DNA of 64,000 bases, taken from Mesostigma viride. Its lineage: Eukaryota; Streptophyta; Mesostigmatophyceae; Mesostigmatales; Mesostigmataceae. Positions within the stretch are counted from its first letter, which is position 1; every line of letters begins with the position of its first letter. The notes under the pieces are model-generated. The model saw only the letters and a list, made by a program, of their open reading frames with translations. It ran no database searches and was not told where the DNA came from. Both the position numbers and the translations under genes were made by a program. Location: positions 3,389,216 to 3,453,215 of the forward strand of contig RPFO01000050.1 in assembly GCA_009746045.1 (NCBI GenBank), written 5' to 3'. Positions 1-12,466 of the stretch are shown piece by piece.

Positions 1-3000
1 TCCACACCATCATCCCCTGAGTCATCCCCCCCGGCCGCATCCCCTTCCTCCCCTCCCGCATCATCCTCCCCCTCCGCTTTGGGCCCAGTTGGCTCCTCCG
101 CATTCGCAGCCGCTGCACCCTCCTCGGACTTGCAACCGGCACCACCGCCCGTGGCTTCTGCGGCACCCTCTGCAGGGGTTGGTGTCGCCGTCGCTGTTGC
201 ACCCCCTGTGGAAGGATCGGTGGGCGTGGCACCGGGGCGCCGGCGGCCCTTCCCCCTGGCGGCCTCCCTCGCCAGCCGCTCCTGCTTCTTGGCCTCGCGA
301 ATCTGCTTGATGCGCTTGGCCTCGCGCTCCTCGTGCTCATCAACCGCTGCAGTAGCGGGGGGGCACGGGGGGGGGGGGGGGGAGTACGTAAGGGCAGCAT
401 AGGCGGGTTCAGGAGACAGCAGAAGAGGAAGAAGACGGGGGGCGCACCGGCAACAAAGAAATTTGCGACGACAAAGATCTTAGGGGAAGGGGGGGCGCCC
501 GCCAGGCCATGTAAGGCCGCCAAACGAGGAACTTCAAGTAGCGGCCACAAAGTAGAAGGGGGGATACAGGGGGAACAGACGGGGGGGGGGGGGGGGGGGA
601 GCCGGGAAGGGGCTCCAACAAGGGAACGACAGGGGGAGCACCCGCAGTAAAGAAAAATGGGAGCGGGGAGCACCCACAATAAAGATGAATGGGAGCGGGA
701 AGCCCCCGCAATAAAGATGAATGGGAGTGGGGAGCACCCGCGATAAAGAAGAAGGGCGGGGCAAACCATAGCAGGAGAAAGACTGGGGGGCACACGCAAG
801 GCCGCCATGGGAGGGTGAAGGGCGGCCGCGAAATCGAACAGAGAAAGATAACCGATGATTTTGGCCACCATGCCCCCGTGCCACTGCTTCCCTCATGATG
901 CAAGGGAGAAGTGATTCTTACACGCGCCACGAGTTGTGGCCCATACCCGGACAGCCCACACAAGTTTCTGCTCAAGCACGTCGTGTCACGCACAAGGGAA
1001 AATGATGGCGCTCGCCACACAGAGTAAATACCACAAAACAACTTACCGACAGGCTGTGGAGATCCATCTAATCAGCCGCCACGCGCGAACATTCCCAGCA
1101 CCTTCAAAACTTGATTCCCACCGACATTCGACGAACAAGTCACTTGCAAGTAGCGGCTGTGTACCCCGTCCACCCACACTCTCCACTGTCCACTTAAAGT
1201 ATTCAGCCTGGCACGCTCGTGCGCGTCCACTCACAGCATTCGTAGCGCACACCCTGCCAATCCTCACATTACTTCCACCCCCACCCCCTCCCCACACAGC
1301 ACTCGCAACCCACCCACCCCCTAACTTACAGTACTCGCAGGGCAGTGGCGCCACCTTCTCAAACAGCGCGATGAAGAAGCCGCCCGTGTCGTTGTGGTGG
1401 GGGAGTACCCGGATGCAGCGCTCTAGCGGGTACTTTGCCGCCAACTCCTCCGGGCTCTCCCTCCTCAAGTCATCCTCCGTGGCCTCGTCACCCAGCATCG
1501 CCGCGGCGGCTTCCGCGTGGGGGTATGTCCCGGGGGGGAAGCTGCTGGGGAACACGTTGCGCGTGCGGCCGGGGTCGACGTCGGACCACTTGTAGTACTT
1601 GCCAAACTTGTCACGCACCTGGGGGGGGGGGGGGGGGGGAAGGACGAGGAAAGGGGAGGAATGGGAGGGGGGGGGGGGGGGAAGGGAGAATAATGGGAGG
1701 GGTAGGATGAAAAAGGGGATATAGGGGTGCCGTGAAAAAAGTACTCGGAAGTCAGGAAAACAAAAGCACCATTAAGAAATGCCGCAATCTGTACATGGCC
1801 AACTTAAAAGGTTGCTTTTGGCCTTTTGCCTTGCTACTCGCCTACTCATGTGCCCATATTTTGCCCCTGCTATTCGGCTACTACCAAGCCCATAGAGGCT
1901 TGGTGCTCATGGTTTGCCTTGCTACTCATGTGCCCACAGTGGCTTGGTACTTTGGTACTGTAACGTTCCCGCTGTGCCTTGCCTCCTGCCACTTGTGTGT
2001 GCTGCCTCCTCATGGGCCAGCCACGCCTTGCCCGTTGCTTACATACACCCCCGCCTTGGCCTAGCTAGTGGCATGTGCGTTTGCCAGAATAGCTGTGCCT
2101 TGCTGAGATGATCGCCGGCTCTCACATGCCACGTGCGCCTTGCCTTGCCTTGCCCCCTTTGTCCCCTCCCATGCCACGTGGGGTTTCGCCATGCGCCTTT
2201 GCCCACTCCTATGCCACACGTGCTGCCCCCTTTGTCCGCTCCCATGCCATGCGTGCCTTGCCCCCTTTGTCCGCTCCCATGCCATGCGTGCCTTGCCCCC
2301 TTTGTCCGCTCCCATGCCACGTGTGCCTTGCCCCCTTTGTCCGCTCCCATGCCATGCGTGCCTTGCCCCCTTTGTCCGCTCCCATGCCATGCGTGCCTTG
2401 CCCCCTTTGTCCGCTCCCATGCCATGCGTGCCTTGCCCCCTTTGTCCGCTCCCATGCCACGTGTGCCTTGCCCCCTTTGTCCGCTCCCATGCCATGCGTG
2501 CCTTGCCCCCTTTGTCCGCTCCCATGCCATGCGTGCCTTGCCCCCTTTGTCCGCTCCCATGCCATGCGTGCCTTGCCCCCTTTGTCCGCTCCCATGCCAC
2601 GTGTGCCTTGCCCCCTAGCATATACTCACGTGCCATGTGTGCCGCCCCGGCATCGTCTTGAGCTGTTCGGGCGGGAACAAGTTCTGGATGTCCTTGAGGA
2701 CGAGCGCGCCCTTGGTCCGGCGCAGCACCTGGTGTTGTGGATGATCGCATCAAGCACAGCACAGCAGAACCATCATGTAAAAACAGCGCATGCAAAAACA
2801 TGATGTGGCGCTCAGTCTGCTATCGGTGATGCGCAGCACCTGATGAGGTATGAAGTGATAGGAGCATGCATGACGACGCATGACGACGCATGACGACGCA
2901 TGACGACGCATGACGACGCATGACGACGCATGACGACGCATGACGACGCATGACGACGCATGACGACGCATGACGAAGCATGACGACGCATGACGACGCA

Positions 3001-6000
3001 TTACGACGCATGACGACGCATGACGACGCATGACGACACATGACGACGCATTACGACGCATGACGACGCATGACGACACATGACGACACATGACGACACA
3101 TGACGACACATGACGATCTGATGTGATATGAGCACACGACCAGCCAACATCATGATGATGCAGTCAGCCCCACAAGCACAATGGAGCCAAGCTTGCGTTT
3201 TTAGTGTGCCCTTGGTACAGCGCAGCACCTGAAGCGGATGATAGCATGCATACGCACCCACCAAGGTGTAAGGTCAGCGTTTGTTTGCTCCCTTTGCTGT
3301 TGGGGGCCTCAACTTGTTGCCCACCGCCTCGTCCTCCACACGAGCATATGATGTGTACCTGCTGCTTCAAATCTCGACATGCAATCAATCTTCTACTAGC
3401 ACGATCCCCCCTTCTTGAGCGTGCTGCTGGCGGCCTCACCTCGACGACCACCGCCTCGTCCTCCACCGGGTTGAGCGAGCACGTGGAGTAGACCATCTTT
3501 CCACCGACCTTGGTCAGAGCGGCACCTGGCACCGACCAGGAAAAAAAAAAAAAAAAAAAGGGCGTGGCATGGCGTGGCATATGCCAGGCCGAGCATACAA
3601 GGGGTTTTGTGCCAAGCTTACACAGGGGAAAAAAAAAAGAACACTTTTAGGAGTTAGGACAGGAAGAAAATGCCAGGCTCGAGCGTGGCAGGAAAGCAAC
3701 CAAGCAGGGAACCTCGTACGGGCGATGACGTAGCAGGCAGACGATACAGCAAAGGATGCCCTATGAAATAGGTTGAGGAAAGGCAAGGGATACAGCAAAG
3801 GATGCACTATGAAATAGGTTGAGGAAAGGCAAGGGGGGAGAGAGAATACAGGGATATTTGGAGTGGACATCAGGAAACCAGGCGCCCTATGGCAGCATGT
3901 GGTGCCGCACATGTGGTGGCATGGTGCCTGAACTTCATGCAAACAATGGGCAGAAAGAAGCACTGCAAGTGGGACGCTAGCAATGCAACCGGCAGTGCGA
4001 ATAGCGGTGATTCAGGGCTAGGGAGTTCCAAATGGGACACGACATTACGGACCACGGAATGTCGAGCATACCTTGCAGAGAAAGTATCCGTGATAGCGGG
4101 AAACAGACAGCACGGGCCTGACCAATCACGCCCATAGGGTGAGCGCTATACCAAATATAGCCAAGAGAGGCAATACTTTGACACTGAGGCTATATTTGAA
4201 TAGTGATGATGGAGGCTATACTTAGACAATGAGGCTGTGTTTGAAGAGTGATGATGGAGGCTTCATTTCTATGATGAGCGTACCTCGCAGCGGGACTAGC
4301 AGTAATAGCGCTGCCGAAGCACAGTATGGGCCATAGCAACTATGGGGGCCACATTTGAACCATGGGCCATAGCGACTGGTGATGGAGGCCATACTTGAAC
4401 CATGGGCTTACCTCGCAGCGCAATCTTGTACTGCAGCTTGTGCACGCCGTTGCCCAGCGCAGGGTTCCTGTCCCACGTCACCGCCGCCAGCAGGACCAGT
4501 GGTTAGAAGGCAGTGGTTGTGAGGAGGATACCAGAGGTTAGGAGGCAGTGGACTCGCCACGAGTGGGTACTGCCACAGTAAATAAGTCGGCAGCCGGAAT
4601 AGGGAGGCATCGCCATGCTCCACGGCCAGGCAGTAGCACCAGCAGCCGCCAGAAACAACAGGTGGTAACTGCCAAAATTGGTGACAAGTGACGTAGTACA
4701 GTAGCAAGAAATCATGACAATAAGTCGAACTGATTCAGCTACTTCCCCGAAAATCACTTGCTCGCCTGATCAAATGGTTGCAAAGGAGACTGGGTGATGC
4801 GATGCGAATCACCTGATGCGGCTTTTCTCGATTACAGCCCTGATTCCAAAGAACTTCTTACAAACGTAACGCCACATGCTTGGCAGCAACAAAGCTGCAC
4901 AAGGAGAGGCACAAAAGAGCCGCACATGCTTGGCTAACGTCTAGGAAAGCTGTACAAGGCCATTACAGCATGCTGCCTGGCTCAACCATGGTAACTTCTG
5001 TTCACTTCACTCCACGTAGGCACCACAAAAATCTTCTCAAGAATTTTCATGTCAACGCTCCATCTGGGAAAGGCCATACTTTACATGTCCGCGCAAGTAC
5101 AGCAACTAGCTATACTTGAAGCAAACTACTGGAAAACAAATACACCTACATCCACACCGCGCAAAAGTAAATACAGATATAGAAACATACCACTTGGTCC
5201 ACACACCTACCGCAGTTAGTTGCAGCTGATGCACGTAGCATTTGACCCACACAGGTAGTGCAGCTAGCTACCCATGAGACAACCAAATATACTTAATACA
5301 CCCACCACCACTTAGTCTACAGCTCGAGCGCCTAACTGTTTAAGGGTTTGTTATAGAATACTACTACTACTATGATAGCTATATTCCAAACACCCACCAC
5401 TTGGTCCACAGGTCGGGCGCCTTGCGCATCGTCCCGTCGCCACTGCACGGGACATCACACAGAACGCGGTCGAACAACAACCCATCCTGCGGCATAACGC
5501 CGCCACCCGGCTTGGCCGCGGCACCCTCGTTGCCTCCCCCTGCATCCCCGCCGCTGCCTTCCTGCCTCGCCCCCGCGGCTCCCTCGACCCCTGCCCCAGG
5601 GCCATCGGTGGCGGCGGCAGCATTCGAGGTCGTCTCACGGGGGGCGCCCCGTGACGGCCTCAGCAATGGGAACAGCTGCGCCTCGTGGTTGGTCACGATC
5701 ACATTCGGGCTGGCCATGCGCTTGATCTGGTGGACTAGCAGGTGGCAGCGCTGTGCGTCCACGTCGTTCGCGACCACGAGGCCCGTCGCCTCGGCTGTGG
5801 AGCTGCTGTCTGACGTCACGTGGACCATCTCCATCAGCTGGAAGGTCTTGGAGCCGGGCGCGGCGCACACTGGGGGGGAAGGAAAAGGGACAATGACAGG
5901 GGGCGGGGGACAGAAAAGGAGAAAGGAGAAAGATAGAGACGGAGAAAGGAAAATGAAGAACGATGGGGGGGGGGGGGGGAAGGGGAGGAACAAAGGAGAA

Positions 6001-9000
6001 AGAAGAGAGGGGGGGAAAGGTGGACAAAGGGGGGGGGGGGGGAGTGCAAAGACAGGGGAAAGAAAGGGTCAGCAAAGGTGGAAGGGGGGTCGGACAGGAG
6101 GGGGAGGGGGGGAGGGAGTAAGGGGGAGAGGAGGTTCAGCGGGTGGGTGGGAGAGCGGGTTGGTTGGTTGGCCCGAGGGGTTGGTGGATATGGGGGCATA
6201 TTGATGGGTGCATCGTCTCTTCTACGCTCTCACAATCGATCCAGTTGGGGGCATCGATCGGTCTGGATGAAGGCTGGCTTGTTTGTAGTTAGGTTAATAC
6301 TGTGCGAAAACCTTTTGCCACTTAACTTCTAAGGTTCCGCACAATATTACCGGGGATAACCACTCGCTGGTACACTCAAGTTGCACTCAAGGTGCCGGCA
6401 TGAACTTGAGTGTACCAGCGAGTGGTTATCGCCGGTAATATTGTGCGGAACCTTAGAAGCCGAGTGGCAAAAGGTTTCCGCACAACATTACCCTAACTTT
6501 CGTAGGATAACTGGGCGCACAATATATATTAGGTTTCCGCACAATAATTACCTAACTTTAGTTGGATAACTGGGCGCACAATATATAAAAGGTTTCCGCA
6601 CAATATTAACCTAACTTTAGTTGGATAACTGGGCGCACAATATATAATAGGTTTCCGCACAATTTTAACCTAACTTTAGTTGGATAACTGGGCGCACAAT
6701 ATATAAAAGGTTTCCGCACAACATTACCCTAACTTTCGTTGGATAATTGGGCGCACAATATATAAAAGGTTTCCGCACAACATTACCCTAACTTTAGTTG
6801 GACTTTTGTTGGATAACTGGGCGCACAGGGAGGGAAATGAGCATTTCCCTGACATGCGATAGTGCTGCACTTGAGGGCATGAATATAAGGGCATGTATGA
6901 TGATGCATGGGGCGGGGGGAGGGGTGAGAGGGGGGGTGAGGAGGATGGGCAGGGGGAAAGTGGTCCATCCGCAGAACAGCAGCCAATACCATTTATATCA
7001 TCGAGAAGGAAGTTGGGTGTAAACGCCAATGGGTAAGGGTATAAATACTCAGCAGGGTCTAATAACTCAGATCAGGGCCGATGTGGTAAGAGAAAAGGGA
7101 ACTCCGACAGCAAAGCTTTGCAACCCTAGCCCCAGCGAGGGGCAACCTTCGAAGCGTTAAGAAAAATGACAAGGCGCCAAAACGCAAGGGGGCCCAAAAA
7201 CAAAAAAAGGGGGGGGGGGGGGGGGGGGCGGGGACTCACTGTCAAGAACTTTGTGGCCCGGGTGCACGTCGAGCACAAAGGGAGGCAGCTGGGCACGGCC
7301 ACGCGATGTGATGCAGTCCAGCCGGCCGTTTGACATGGTCCCGAAAGCAGTGGCCAGTAAAGCGAGGAACATACACATTCACATCGCGAGAAAATGGATA
7401 CGTAGTTGTATATATATGTCAGATGAGGATTAGGTACGGTGCCAGCCAAAGCAGACACGAGCGTGTGTGAGATACCCAGGGCTGGCATGGCACTCCTATA
7501 CACTAAAGAGACCATGACGTCCATGAGACAAGCAGCGCATGGCATGGCATTCCTATACACTAAAGAGACCATGACGTCCATGAGACAAGCAGCGCATGGC
7601 ATGGCACTCCTATACACTAAAGAGACCATGACGTCCATGAGACAAGCAGCGCATGGCATGGCACTCCTATACACTAAAGAGACCATGACGTCCATGAGAC
7701 AAGCAGCGCAGGCCAGAAATCTGGAGACACGCCAGCAGAGCCGACGCCAACATGCCTGCTGCCTATGTATCCTAGAGGCATTATGACCGCAACCCAGCCA
7801 ACTAGGAAATACTCAACCCAGCCAACAAGGAAACAATCAACCAGCTGACAAGGAAACACGCAACCCGGCCAACGAGGAAATGCGCAACCGGGCCAACAAG
7901 GAAACAATCCACCCAGCTGACAAGGAAACACGCAACCCAGAAAGACAAGGAAACACGCAACCCGGCCAACGAGGAAATGCGCAACCGGGCCGACAAGGAA
8001 ACAATCAACCCGGCCAACAAGGAAATACTCAACCCAGCCAACAAGGAAACAATCCACCCAGCCGACAAGGAAATAATCCACCCAGCCGACAAGGAAACAT
8101 GATGGCAAAGCGAGCACCAGCCAGCTGGTCCATGATAGTGCCACCACGTGAGGGATGCTGGTATACAACACGACACGTTACTGTAGCGCGTGCGGTGCAC
8201 TCGTGGAGCGACCACACGCGGGATGCTGGCACAGGACAGTAGCACGATCCAACACTCGCAGCGCGACACAACACTCGCAGCGCGTGCGGTGCACCCACCA
8301 TGCTCACGGCCTCCTGCCGCGTGATGCTGCCCAGGTCGTTCTCTCGCTTCATGTACTCGTGGAGCCTGTGGGGCCGAGGGGGTAGATGAATGGGGAAACA
8401 GGTTACAAATGATGATATAACGATATAGTTAGCAAATGGGGCCCGGCGGGGAATCCGTTTGGGGCGCGGCAGGGGCAGGGGTGAGGGACCGCAGGAGCCG
8501 GGAGAATGGATAGACAAGAACAATACAAGTACAAGCCAGTTTCACAGTATGTTTTGGTACCAACTCTTTTCACAGTATCATGGGCACCCCACCCCACAGG
8601 GTGCCAGATGCTGGGTCCAGGCTGCTCATTGTAGGGTTGCACGCCTGAAATTATAGACCAACTAATATGGATGCTCAGAATCGAACCGAGGGATGGAACC
8701 GAGGCGTACTTGTATGGGGTGTGCTCACTTTGGCAATACGTGATGTAGCTCTGCAATGAATAGAGGCCATGAGCGGACGCTAGAGGCCACTCCTCACGCG
8801 GTGCTCATGTTTGCATGAGAGGACACTACTCCAAGTCACTTGTCCAGCACCAGCAGCTCGAGCAGGAGGCGGTCGCCAGCGAACACAGAACCATGGCACA
8901 CAGCAGCGGGCATGGCGATGGCGATAAGGCCTGGCTTTGACTCACTTGTCTAGCACAGGAAGCTCGTGCAGGTCGGCATCTCTGCACGTTTATACATGTA

Positions 9001-11803
9001 TATGAACATGTATATCTTATATGATGTAGGCATGACCCAAACTGACTTCTCCAGAGCCAGCAGCTTGCCCAGAAGGTGGCAGCTATCTAATGACACTGTA
9101 TGTCCAATGCTACAAGGCTATCCCTATCTAACAGGAATACATTTGAAATACGAGCCACGAGGCACATCTCTTGCTCACTTTTCCAGCACTGGCAGCTTGC
9201 GCAGGTCCGTGCGAGAGAAGTTAAGCTGCCACGCCATTTGGTCGGGGTACCAGCTGAGGGGGCGCGGCGCCTGGATCGTCACGCCGTTGCTTAGCTGTGA
9301 CCACCATCCAAGCAGCAGCAAATATAAACCACTATACACATCAAGCATGTCACCAAACATGTGCGTGGGTGTGAGAGAGAGAGAGGGGGGGGGGGGGGAG
9401 GGAGGGAGGGAGGGAGGGAGGGAGGGAGGGAGGGAGGGAGGGAGGGAGGGAGGGAGGGAGGGAGGGAGGGAGGGAGGGAGGGAGGGAGGGAGGGAGGGAG
9501 GGAGGGAGGAGGGAGGGAGGGAGGGAGGGAGGGAGGGAGGGAGGGAGGGAGGGAGGGAGGGAGGGAGGGAGGGAGGGAGGGAGGGAGGGAGGGGGAGGAG
9601 GGAGGGAGGGAGGGAGGGAGGGAGGGAGGGAGGGAGGGAGGGAGGGAGGGAGGGAGGAGGGAGGGAGGGAGGGAGGGAGGGAGGGAGGGAGGGAGGGAGG
9701 GAGGGAGGGAGGGAGGGAGGGAGGGAGGGAGGGAGGAGGGAGGGAGGGAGGGAGGGAGGAGCGAGGGAGGGAGGGAGGGAGGGAGGGAGGGAGGGAGGGA
9801 GGGAGGGAGGGAGGGAGGGGGGCAAGAGAGACAGACAGAGCGACAGACAGAGAGAAAGACACACACACACAGAGGGGGGGGGGGGGCGTTTGGTTGACAT
9901 GAATCATACAACAAATTTACGGGCTCAGGGCCCAGGCCCAAATAGCTTTCAAACAACGCACAACAAGCGGTCAGGGTCCAGCACCAAGCAAGCAGGGCCC
10001 ACCATGCATGCAATCAAACAGAGCGTGCCAGGGAGTCGAATAAACGCTTCCGGCCGCCACACAAGCAGCTCACAACGCGCGGCGCATGCACGCAGCACCA
10101 TGGGCATGGACTTCCCCCAACGTTTTTTTTTTAAATACTCCACGTGCCGCATACCGCGGTGCCATTGTTTAGTCACTGGAAGGAACGGATCCATCGTACA
10201 AGCTCCTATGCATAACTCCTCCCACGACTGCCACGCACCGCCACCCTCTTGTCGAGGAACTGCAAGGAAGGAGCTAATCTATCCTAGGCATCACAGTAGT
10301 AGTGTTGACACGAATTCCCACAACCGCCACGCACCGCCACCCCCTCGTCGAGGAACTGGAAGAAGTCGTGCTTCATCTGGTCGCGGATGTGGGTGGCGAA
10401 CCGGCCGCTGGGTGGGGGCAGACGGGAAGAAATGAACGTGGAGGCCACGCCGGTTATTCGCAAATAGGAACACGGAGGCCACGCCGGTACCGCAGATAGG
10501 AAGAGAGGGGAAGAGAGAGGAAGAAATGGGAAGAGAGGCGAAGAGAGGGGAAGAGAGAGTAAGTGAGAGGACGAGAGGGGAAGAAGGGGAAGAGAGGGGA
10601 GGAGAGGGGAAGAGAGGGGAAGAGAGGGGAAGAGAGGGGAGGAGAGGGAAGGGAGGGGAAGAGAGGGGAAGAGAGGGGAAGAGAGGGGAAGAGAGGGGAA
10701 GAGAGGGGAAGAGAGGGGAAGAGAGGGGCAGAGAGACGAAGTTAAGGGAAGAGAGAGGAAGAGAGGGGAAGCGCGGGATCAGCGCGTGCAGAGCATGAAG
10801 GTGGGAGCCTTGGTGGGCAGGAGGCACAGGTGGGTACTGTGGTGTGCGAAGGGAGGCATCCGGCGGTTCAATGGGTTCAAAGCTACCTCTCCTGGCAGAG
10901 GAGAAAGAACCGCCCTTGCGAAGCTTAGTACCCATGGCAAGCAGGTGAGCGGCTCGCAGGACTGGTGTCATTGACTGAGCATTCCCCCGACGGCCCATCC
11001 TTGATTGGCCGGTTCTCCCGCGACTAATAGCTGGTGGTCCGGTGACAAAAATAGCACCAACGAATCATGACGTGTACAGATAAACAATTAACAAGGATGA
11101 TAAATTTCACGTAGCATGCGGAAAGAGCCACCACGTTCTCAGTACTATCGTAAAGGCGCCAGTCCTAAAGAGTGAAATTTACCTATGTGCCATTATAGAT
11201 AGGTGAGTTCATAAAACTACATAACTATACCCGTGACTGCACAGCAGACGAGCGTACAAGGACCAGCAAGCTGCCATGTGCAAAACAACCGACACCTTAG
11301 AATACAACCCATAACAGTCGGAATCCGGCCTCGCAAACCAAGGGCGCGTAGAAGCGGGCACTGACCCCCCATTGATGCGAAACGTGATGGGCAGTCGGGT
11401 TCTCATCGAGGCCACGAAAGCATCCCATTCTCCTTCTGGAATAATGTTTTGTTCCTGCAAAGTTCAAATTTTGATGAAGATATGCAAGCATGGTACGTGC
11501 TTGTTAAAGTCAGTAAGCATAAACAGCACGATGACATGATCCTCTTCGCTCTTGGTATTAGGGAGCATCTACGACCACAATGAAAATGTAATGCCACTCG
11601 TAACCTTCAACTTGCATAAGACATCATATGCTTACTTTGTAATAGCTTTCCCAGTTATCATTGGTGAGGTCATGGGGTGCTGTGTGCCAGCCGCCTACGC
11701 CATCTGCATTTGCGGTTTTAGACTTCTTCCACACATTCTCGCGTCCCCCGAAATCCCTTCTGAGGATCCTTTTGCCTCTCCCGCCACCTCTGCCTCGGCC
11801 CAT
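1..11803 (-). CDS. NSUN2: NSUN2/TRM4-like RNA (cytosine-5) methyltransferase, 3' end beyond the window
   Basis: Likely makes m5C in tRNA and other RNAs using S-adenosylmethionine. Exons read on the minus strand: 11803-11636, 11454-11366, 10407-10341, 9294-9179, 8365-8299, 7288-7240, 5869-5398, 4467-4412, 3525-3440, 2728-2630, 1618-1330 and 346-<1; every junction is GT-AG and phase-consistent (about 634 codons here). The start ATG opens a short basic MGRGRGGGRGKR stretch. Family landmarks in order: LSWYPDQMAW, QEAVSM, SAM loop CAAPGSKT (joined across exons 6/7), VVANDVDAQRC, motif IV DRVLCDVPCSGDGTMRK with its Cys, and motif VI YSTCSLNPVEDEAVVVE with the catalytic Cys. C-terminal LPHHNDTGGFF is typical of NSUN2/Trm4. 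Exon 7 has a low-complexity Ala/Gly insert just before motif IV. The last exon is a charged, Glu/Lys- then Gly/Ala-rich tail without a stop. Introns are loaded with minisatellites and echoes of exon ends. Family assignment is firm; substrate specificity is inferred. Confidence 0.93.
655..770. repeat. ~32-bp minisatellite, intron 11 of NSUN2
   Basis: About four imperfect copies of a unit containing GGGAGCGGGGAGCACCCGCA followed by an AATAAAGATGAAT-like stretch. It lies inside the last intron seen (347-1329). G-rich homopolymer runs flank it (361-382, 581-599). Confidence 0.8.
2210..2615. repeat. 35-bp minisatellite abutting the exon 10 donor of NSUN2
   Basis: Around eleven near-identical copies of a 35-bp unit (starting CCCCCTTTGTCCGCTCCCAT, then GCCATGCGTGCCTTG or GCCACGTGTGCCTTG). 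The period is not a multiple of 3, so all frames stay open and give spurious 160-250-residue ORFs. The array stops about 15 bp from the splice donor (2624-2629). On the sense strand the unit has CACACGTGGCATGG, resembling the exon end CACACATGGCACGTGAG. Confidence 0.92.
2869..3116. repeat. 10-bp satellite (CATGACGACG)n, intron 9 of NSUN2
   Basis: About 24 copies of TGACGACGCA with a few variants (ACACA, AAGCA, ATTACG). It sits in the intron between exons 9 and 10 (2729-3439), between two degenerate copies of the exon 10 acceptor region (2826-2842 and 3209-3232). Confidence 0.93.
3743..3834. repeat. 46-bp direct duplication, intron 8 of NSUN2
   Basis: Two adjacent copies of a 46-bp unit (3743-3788 and 3789-3834) beginning GATACAGCAAAGGATGC, differing at about one base. 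The near identity suggests a recent tandem duplication. Confidence 0.85.
6301..6484. repeat. Foldback (inverted repeat), intron 6 of NSUN2
   Basis: Arms 6309-6382 and 6403-6476 are reverse complements over about 74 nt with few mismatches, and the match runs a little further outward. The loop is about 20 nt. The transcript could form a long hairpin. The right arm runs directly into the tandem array that follows. Confidence 0.9.
6471..6835. repeat. ~59-bp tandem array attached to the foldback, intron 6 of NSUN2
   Basis: About six copies of a unit starting AAGGTTTCCGCACAA, with AACTTTAGTTGGATAACTGG and GCGCACAATATATAA further on. The first unit overlaps the outer part of the foldback right arm, so the array probably grew from it. 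Confidence 0.88.
7482..7730. repeat. 57-bp minisatellite, intron 5 of NSUN2
   Basis: Four copies with a 57-bp period, containing CACTAAAGAGACCATGACGT. The last copy continues GAGACAAGCAGCGCAGGCC, then AGAAATC, and so resembles the conserved end of the dispersed R family described elsewhere in this window. The array may have been seeded by an old R copy. The period is 19 codons, so it gives a spurious open frame. Confidence 0.88.
7796..8100. repeat. Degenerate ~20-25-bp repeat array, intron 5 of NSUN2
   Basis: Loosely repeated units of CAACCCAGCCAACAAGGAAA with many variants (CGGGCCAACGAGGAAATGCG and others). It is non-coding, between exons 5 and 6. Confidence 0.8.
8834..9080 (-). pseudogene. 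Three decayed copies of the exon 4 end of NSUN2
   Basis: The real exon 4 ends LRKLPVLEK at 9179 followed by GTGAGC. Reading minus, intron 4 holds three look-alikes: 9041-9080 (GGCAAGCTGCTGGCTCTGGA), 8941-8975 (GAGCTTCCTGTGCTAGACAA then GTGAGT) and 8834-8870 (GAGCTGCTGGTGCTGGACAA then GTGACT). Each keeps the donor-like GTGA/GTCA context. They are not needed for the frame and read as duplicated exon-donor junctions. Confidence 0.75.
9387..9829. repeat. (GGGA)n microsatellite, intron 3 of NSUN2
   Basis: About 440 bp of GGGA with occasional GGA interruptions. On the transcribed strand it is a polypyrimidine (CCCT)n tract upstream of the exon 4 acceptor (9294). A large spurious ORF (8966-10435) crosses it. 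Confidence 0.97.
10500..10780. repeat. 10-bp purine satellite (GAGAGGGGAA)n, intron 2 of NSUN2
   Basis: Roughly 25 imperfect copies. On the sense strand it is a CT-rich tract about 90 bp upstream of the exon 3 acceptor (10407). Confidence 0.92.
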
Positions 11804-12466
11804 CTTGCGACTTTCCGGTATATTTCGTTAGCAACAGAAAAGTGCAGCTAGGAGATTAACCTTAGTGCACTTTGTCAGCCACCGTCGGTAGTGCGCCTGC
11901 CTTCGCAAAAGAAAAATGTACGTTTGCCTCAGTGCAGACGCCATAGTGCAGCGGCAGCGTTTGCTTCTCGCTTGCTAATGCGGCCAATTGGAAAGCCGGC
12001 AGAAATTCCCAAGTTATGGAAGATGCCCAGCATTTGTCAAGTAGGTACGTACGGCCCTACGTAAAAATTGGAGGCGGCGGCGCGTTTGCAGCGGCCAGCG
12101 GCCAGCACGTTTCGTTACGACTGACAGCCCTTGAACAGGGCCTACAGTGTCACGCTATGTACCAAGCACCAGACCTAGCGCCTGTCACGGTTCGTGAAAT
12201 GCAAACCGTGACGCACTCGCTGTCTCTCACAATCATGAGGATTTAGTTCATGAAGTGTTGGTCATGGTTAGACTACAATAATTAATACAAGCTCGATCTT
12301 TCTTGTATTGCAGACAACACATCGCCCGTGCACCAATTTGTGTTCGTTTTGCATGACGGGGCCGGGATAATTTCGTGGTTTTCAGCTCAACAAAGCACTT
12401 CCAGGACGTCGATCTCCTCGATTCCGTTGCGAGCAATTCGTCAGCGACGTAATAAGCGCCGTAGCC
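11804..12466. promoter_or_regulatory. Divergent intergenic region between NSUN2 and GH127
   Basis: Start codons of the two genes face away from each other across 663 bp. No coding exon is apparent; small ORFs here lack splice or family support. It presumably holds both promoters and 5' UTRs, but I see no convincing TATA box and cannot place transcription starts. Confidence 0.55.

Noticed and set aside
409-1041. 210-residue minus-strand ORF
   Set aside because: Lies in NSUN2 intron 11, proline- and leucine-rich from G runs and a 32-bp repeat, no family.
2039-2801. Several 160-250-residue ORFs on both strands
   Set aside because: A 35-bp satellite keeps all frames open; no family and inside an NSUN2 intron.
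8966-10435. 489-residue open frame, plus strand
   Set aside because: Mostly translated (GGGA)n; overlaps verified NSUN2 exons on the other strand.
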